The translations under genes were made by a program, and so were the position numbers. DNA of 35,761 nt, from positions 8,280 to 44,040 of the forward strand of contig MNRS01000022.1 of the NCBI GenBank assembly GCA_001916065.1, given 5' to 3'. The first letter of the stretch is position 1. Every line of letters begins with the position of its first letter. The notes under the pieces were generated by a model, which was not told the origin of the DNA, made no database searches, and was given only the letters and a program-made list of their open reading frames with translations. Origin of the DNA: Clostridium sp. 28_17 (GTDB taxonomy: Bacteria; Bacillota; Clostridia; TANB77; CAG-508). This document shows positions 32,477 to 35,761 of this stretch, in pieces.

Positions 32477-32478
32477 CA

Positions 32479-32497
32479 TATACTGCACAGAAAATTT
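32479..32497 (+). repeat. 19-nt dispersed repeat, copy 2
   Basis: Identical to 3409-3427, again just after a terminator. Further on, TATACATATGTATA (32528-32541) is a perfect 14-bp palindrome before the ABC operon and may be an operator. No TPP or other riboswitch is recognisable in this gap. Confidence 0.6.
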
Positions 32498-32627
32498 TCA
32501 GATTTGTTCGGAAAAGGGAAAAGGCAATATACATATGTATACAAAAAAGAATTAAAAACAAATAAAAAGTAACCTCTATTTTAAATTTTACATAAAATAT
32601 ATTAGGATAAATAAAAGGAGGCAATTT

Positions 32628-33398
32628 ATGAAAAACATACTAGAAGTCAAAAATATAGGAAAAAAATATCAAAACAAAGAAGACGAAATACAAGCACTAA
32701 AAAATGTAAATTTTAGAATAAAAGAAGGAGAATTTGTAAGCATAATAGGACCAAGCGGATGTGGAAAATCAACACTACTATCAATAATAGCAGGTCTAGA
32801 AGAAAAAACAGAAGGAGAAATCTACATAGAAGGAGAAAAAGTCAGCGGAATATCTCCAAAAATAGGATATATGCTACAAAGAGATTGTCTATTAGAATGG
32901 AGAAATATATTAAGCAACACATTATTTGGGCTAGAAATAAAAGGAATAAAGACTAAAGAGAATATTGAATACGTAAAGGAACTGCTAAAAAAATATAATT
33001 TATACGATTTCAAAAACAAATATCCATCAGAATTATCAGGAGGAATGAGACAAAGAGTTGCGCTAATTAGAACACTGGCAGTAAAGCCCAAAATATTACT
33101 TTTAGACGAGGCGTTTTCTGCGTTGGATTATCAAACAAGAATAATGGTAACAGAAGATATTTATTCAATATTAAGAAAAGAAAAAATTACGGCACTAATC
33201 GTAACACATGATATATCAGAAGCAATAAGTATGTCAGACAGAGTACTTGTATTAAGCAAAAGGCCCGGAACAATAAAAGATATCCACAAAATTGATTTTG
33301 AAATGGAAAATAGAACACCAATAAATTGCAGACAAAGTCCTAAATTCAGCAGATATTTTGACTGCTTATGGAAGGAGCTTGGTGTAGATGAAAAATAA
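32628..33398 (+). CDS. ABC transporter ATP-binding protein (SsuB/TauB/ThiZ type)
   Basis: The 256-residue ATPase powers import by the adjacent permease. It has Walker A GPSGCGKST (41-49), Q-loop Q84 in YMLQRDCLLEW, signature LSGGMRQR (136-143), Walker B ILLLDE (D160, E161) and the H-loop VTHDISEA (H204). The YMLQRDCLLEWR segment is typical of nitrate/sulfonate/taurine and thiamine-precursor importers. The ribosome site is AAAGGAGG. The permease start overlaps its end by 11 bases, so translation is coupled. The substrate cannot be fixed from sequence. Confidence 0.93.
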   Translation: MKNILEVKNIGKKYQNKEDEIQALKNVNFRIKEGEFVSIIGPSGCGKSTLLSIIAGLEEKTEGEIYIEGEKVSGISPKIGYMLQRDCLLEWRNILSNTLFGLEIKGIKTKENIEYVKELLKKYNLYDFKNKYPSELSGGMRQRVALIRTLAVKPKILLLDEAFSALDYQTRIMVTEDIYSILRKEKITALIVTHDISEAISMSDRVLVLSKRPGTIKDIHKIDFEMENRTPINCRQSPKFSRYFDCLWKELGVDEK

Positions 33399-34180
33399 AA
33401 TATCACAAGAAAGAAAAAAATATTTAAAAAAAGTAAAAAGAAAAAAATTATTAGTAATAGCCACTCAATTAATAATTTTAATAGGATTTTTAGTGATTTG
33501 GGAAGCCTTAGCAAACGCAAAAATAATAGACAGTTTTATAACAAGCCAACCAAGCAGAATATGGAGTACATTTACACATTTGACATCAAACGATTTACTA
33601 AAACATGTAAAAGTAACAGTATATGAAACAATTGTAGGGTTTGGACTTGGAACATTGATGGGAGTCGCTATTGCTATAATCTTATGGTGGTCTAAATTTT
33701 TGGCAAAAGTATCAGAACCATTTTTAGTAGTACTGAACAGTTTGCCAAAAGTTGCACTTGGTCCAATAATCATAATTTGGGTACGGATCAGGCATGCCAG
33801 CAATCATAACGATGGCAATTTTAATTTCCTTAATAGTTACTGTACTAGAAATGCTAAATGGATATCTAAAAACAGACAAAGAAATAATCAAAATGGCAAA
33901 AACTTTTAGCAGTACCAAACTTCAATTACTTACAAAGATAGTTATACCTGCCAATATAGGAACATTTATAAATTCTTTAAAAGTAAATATAGGGCTTTCA
34001 TTAGTTGGTGTAATATCTGGTGAGTTCTTAGTTTCAAAGGCAGGCTTGGGATATTTAATTGTGTATGGTGGTCAGGTGTTTAAACTTGATTTGGTTATGA
34101 CAAGTGTTATTATTCTAGGAATTGTAGCAGGTGTTATGTATGGAGGAGTTTTATTGCTTGAAAAATTTATCCGAAAATAA
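33388..34180 (+). pseudogene. ABC transporter permease (SsuC/ThiX type), frameshifted
   Basis: The first frame encodes a permease N-terminus with membrane segments (LLVIATQLIILIGFLVIWEA) up to LGPIIIIWV, then goes out of frame at about 33781-33785. The next frame continues at once with GSGMPAIITMAILISLIVT and the rest of the permease, including the EAA-like loop (KMAKTFSSTKLQLLTKIVIP), to the stop at 34180. One extra base in GTAC restores WVGSGMPAI and a 263-residue protein of normal length. It could be an inactivating mutation or a sequencing error. The ATPase and binding protein on either side are intact, which favours an error or a very recent mutation. Confidence 0.85.
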
Positions 34181-34198
34181 TATTCTAGGAGGACTATT

Positions 34199-35212
34199 GT
34201 GAAAAGAAAAATAATAATGTTAATTGTTATATTTTTAATAATTGCAATAATTGCAGGAATAGCAATATATCAAAAAAATAATAACAAAACAGACAGTAAT
34301 TCAACAGTAATAAAAATGAATGAAGTAACGCGTTCAGTATTTTACGCACCACAATATGTAGCAATAAACAACGGATATTTTAAAGACTACAACATAGAAA
34401 TAGACTTAACAACAGGGCAAGGAGCAGATGCAGTAATGACATCAGTACTATCAGGTGAATCTCAAATTGGATTTGCTGGACCAGAAGCATCAATATATGT
34501 ATATAATGAAGGAAAAGAAGATTATACACAAGTATTTGCACAACTAACAAAAAGAGATGGTTCATTTTTAGTATCAAAAGAAAAAATTGATAACTTTGAT
34601 TGGAATATGCTAAAAGGAAAAACAGTAATACCAGGTAGAAAAGGAGGAGTTCCATATATGACATTAGAATATGTAATTAAACAAAAAGGACTAACACCTG
34701 GAAAAGATTTAACACTAGATGATAGTATAAAATTCGATTTGATGGCAAGTGCTTTTACATCAGGAAGCGCTGACTATGTAACACTTTTTGAACCAACTGC
34801 ATCTAACATAGAAAAATTAGGCAAAGGTCATATTGCAGCATCAGTTGGAAAAGAAGCGGGGGAAATACCATATACAGCATATTTTGCAAAGAAGAGTTAT
34901 ATTGAAAATAATCAAACTACAATTCAAAACTTTACAAATGCAATTTACAAAGGACAAAAATGGGTTAAAGAGCATACTGCAAAAGAAATAGCGGAATCAA
35001 TCAAAAGTTTCTTTCCAGACACGGATATTGAACTTTTAACAACCGCAATTCAAAGTTATAAAGATATTGATGCTTGGAATGAGACACCAGTTTTAAAACA
35101 AGAGAGTTTTGATAAGTTGCAAGAAGTTATGAGTTTGGCCGGTGAACTTAAAGTTAAGGCTCCTTATGATAAAATTGTTAATAATAAATATGCACAAGAA
35201 GCAATTAAATAA
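34199..35212 (+). CDS. ABC transporter substrate-binding protein (NMT1/SsuA family)
   Basis: The 337-residue protein starts with a charged N-terminus and a hydrophobic helix (about 5-24), then a periplasmic-binding fold of the NMT1/THI5-like group: FYAPQYVAINNGYFKDYNIEI, GAD AVMTSVLSGESQIGFAGPE and PGRKGGVPYMTLEYV. It delivers a sulfonate, nitrate, pyrimidine or similar ligand to the permease. The signal has no lipobox cysteine, so it is probably anchored by the uncleaved helix rather than by lipid. The start is GTG, after AGGAGG, 18 bases after the permease stop. Confidence 0.88.
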   Translation: MKRKIIMLIVIFLIIAIIAGIAIYQKNNNKTDSNSTVIKMNEVTRSVFYAPQYVAINNGYFKDYNIEIDLTTGQGADAVMTSVLSGESQIGFAGPEASIYVYNEGKEDYTQVFAQLTKRDGSFLVSKEKIDNFDWNMLKGKTVIPGRKGGVPYMTLEYVIKQKGLTPGKDLTLDDSIKFDLMASAFTSGSADYVTLFEPTASNIEKLGKGHIAASVGKEAGEIPYTAYFAKKSYIENNQTTIQNFTNAIYKGQKWVKEHTAKEIAESIKSFFPDTDIELLTTAIQSYKDIDAWNETPVLKQESFDKLQEVMSLAGELKVKAPYDKIVNNKYAQEAIK

Positions 35213-35273
35213 AAAAATGTCCTTTTTAAAGACGATGTCCCAAACAGAATCGTCATCAAAAGGACATTTTTTT
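35211..35273 (+). terminator. Terminator of the ABC transporter operon
   Basis: AAAAAAATGTCCTTTT (35211-35226) pairs with AAAAGGACATTTTTTT (35258-35273), extended inside by GACGAT/ATCGTC. It is symmetrical enough to act in both directions. Confidence 0.88.
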
Positions 35274-35283
35274 GTCTAAAATA

Positions 35284-35312
35284 TTGTAATCACCAACAAA
35301 ATATGATATAGT
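35284..35312 (+). promoter_or_regulatory. Possible promoter of rpiB
   Basis: TTGTAA (35284-35289), a 17-bp spacer and TATAGT (35307-35312), 68 bp before rpiB. Confidence 0.45.
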
Positions 35313-35380
35313 GAACAAAGAAAAAATTTGGAAACAAATTTAAAATTATACAATATATAAAAAAGTAAGGAGTGATACGA

Positions 35381-35761
35381 ATGATAGCATTAGGAGCAGA
35401 CCACGGAGGATACAAATTAAAAGAAGAAATAAAAAGATATTTAGGTGAAAGCGGAATAGAATACAAAGACTATGGAACAGACTCAGAAGAAAGAACAGAC
35501 TATCCAATATATGCAAAAAAAGTATCAGAAGCAATACAAAATAAAGAATGTAACTGCGGAATATTAGTATGCAGATCAGGATATGGAATGACAGTAGTAG
35601 CAAACAAATTTAAAGGAATAAGAGCTGCTTCAATACATGACCAAGAATCTGCAAAATTTGCAAAAGCAGATGATGACATAAATGTAATAACACTTGGAGG
35701 AGACTACCTAACAACAAATGAAGCAATATGCATAATAAGAAATTGGTTAGGAACAGAATTT
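35381..35761 (+). CDS. rpiB: Ribose-5-phosphate isomerase B, partial (cut by window end)
   Basis: RpiB interconverts ribose 5-phosphate and ribulose 5-phosphate. 127 codons are visible, most of the usual 140-150. The start MIALGADHGGYKLKEEIKRY and DYGTDSEERTDYP are typical, as are ILVCRSGYGM, VANKFKGIRAAS and NVITLGGDYL. The cysteine in LVCRSG is at the catalytic base position; most RpiB proteins have CGTGIG there, so the Arg and Tyr are deviations, perhaps of a RpiB/LacAB-like subgroup with another sugar phosphate substrate. The start follows AAGGAGTG. Confidence 0.88.
   Translation, partial: MIALGADHGGYKLKEEIKRYLGESGIEYKDYGTDSEERTDYPIYAKKVSEAIQNKECNCGILVCRSGYGMTVVANKFKGIRAASIHDQESAKFAKADDDINVITLGGDYLTTNEAICIIRNWLGTEF

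Noticed and set aside
32500..32627. TPP riboswitch before the SsuA/ThiY-like ABC operon
   Set aside because: No conserved TPP core such as CTGAGA or a matching fold is visible in this AT-rich leader.

Overview
The window comes from an AT-rich, low-GC Gram-positive bacterium, most likely a spore-forming member of the Clostridia from a poorly cultured lineage. The evidence is the yabG-veg pair (a sporulation protease and its usual neighbour), very A-rich coding sequence, strong AGGAGG-type ribosome binding sites, many TTGACA/TATAAT promoters, and clostridial families such as a YitT protein, an AddB nuclease and a pilin-like protein. The assignment is inferred from gene content; no rRNA or tRNA gene is present to confirm it.

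Layout. 1-1300 (minus strand): 5'-truncated window end of veg, then yabG. 1363-4384: rnc, an Elp3-like radical SAM protein and a YitT membrane protein, closed by a long bidirectional terminator. 4407-5945 (minus): a protein with two GGDEF domains, the second degenerate. 6123-15671: a long plus-strand block with ogg, addB, two paralogous MFS permeases flanking pgeF, an LD-carboxypeptidase and a family 4 uracil-DNA glycosylase. 15782-17101: a self-contained unit with its own promoter and terminators, carrying a pilin-like protein whose C-terminal segment has wholly different base composition. 17187-18491: a GltD-like oxidoreductase. 18561-19682 (minus): an unrecognised HExxH protein. 20026-20478: a heptad-repeat coiled-coil protein behind possible Spo0A boxes. 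20544-22952 (minus): leuS. 23098-25849: an HD-domain hydrolase and topB. 25985-26248 (minus): a small cysteine-containing protein of unknown function. 26573-30961: mfd and a TrmH-family methyltransferase. 31266-32374: a degenerate Rpn-like protein and a frameshifted XRE regulator. 32628-35212: a nitrate/sulfonate/thiamine-precursor type ABC transporter whose permease is frameshifted. 35381 to the end: rpiB, cut by the window edge.

How the genes work together. DNA repair is well represented: Ogg, AddB, family 4 UDG, TopB and Mfd, although AddA is not beside AddB. PgeF and the LD-carboxypeptidase both act on peptidoglycan intermediates, and the paralogous permeases interleaved with them suggest a cell-wall recycling or export group (inference). 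Three copies of a palindromic element with the core GGGGACGGGTCT lie between genes, two of them as back-to-back pairs with 36-nt arms.

The most striking signal is at 16766-16900 in the pilin-like gene. There A falls to 15 of 135 bases, 40 of 45 codons end in C or T, and a NotI site occurs in an otherwise A-rich genome. This is what adenine-directed mutagenesis by a diversity-generating retroelement would leave, but no reverse transcriptase or template repeat is present in this window.
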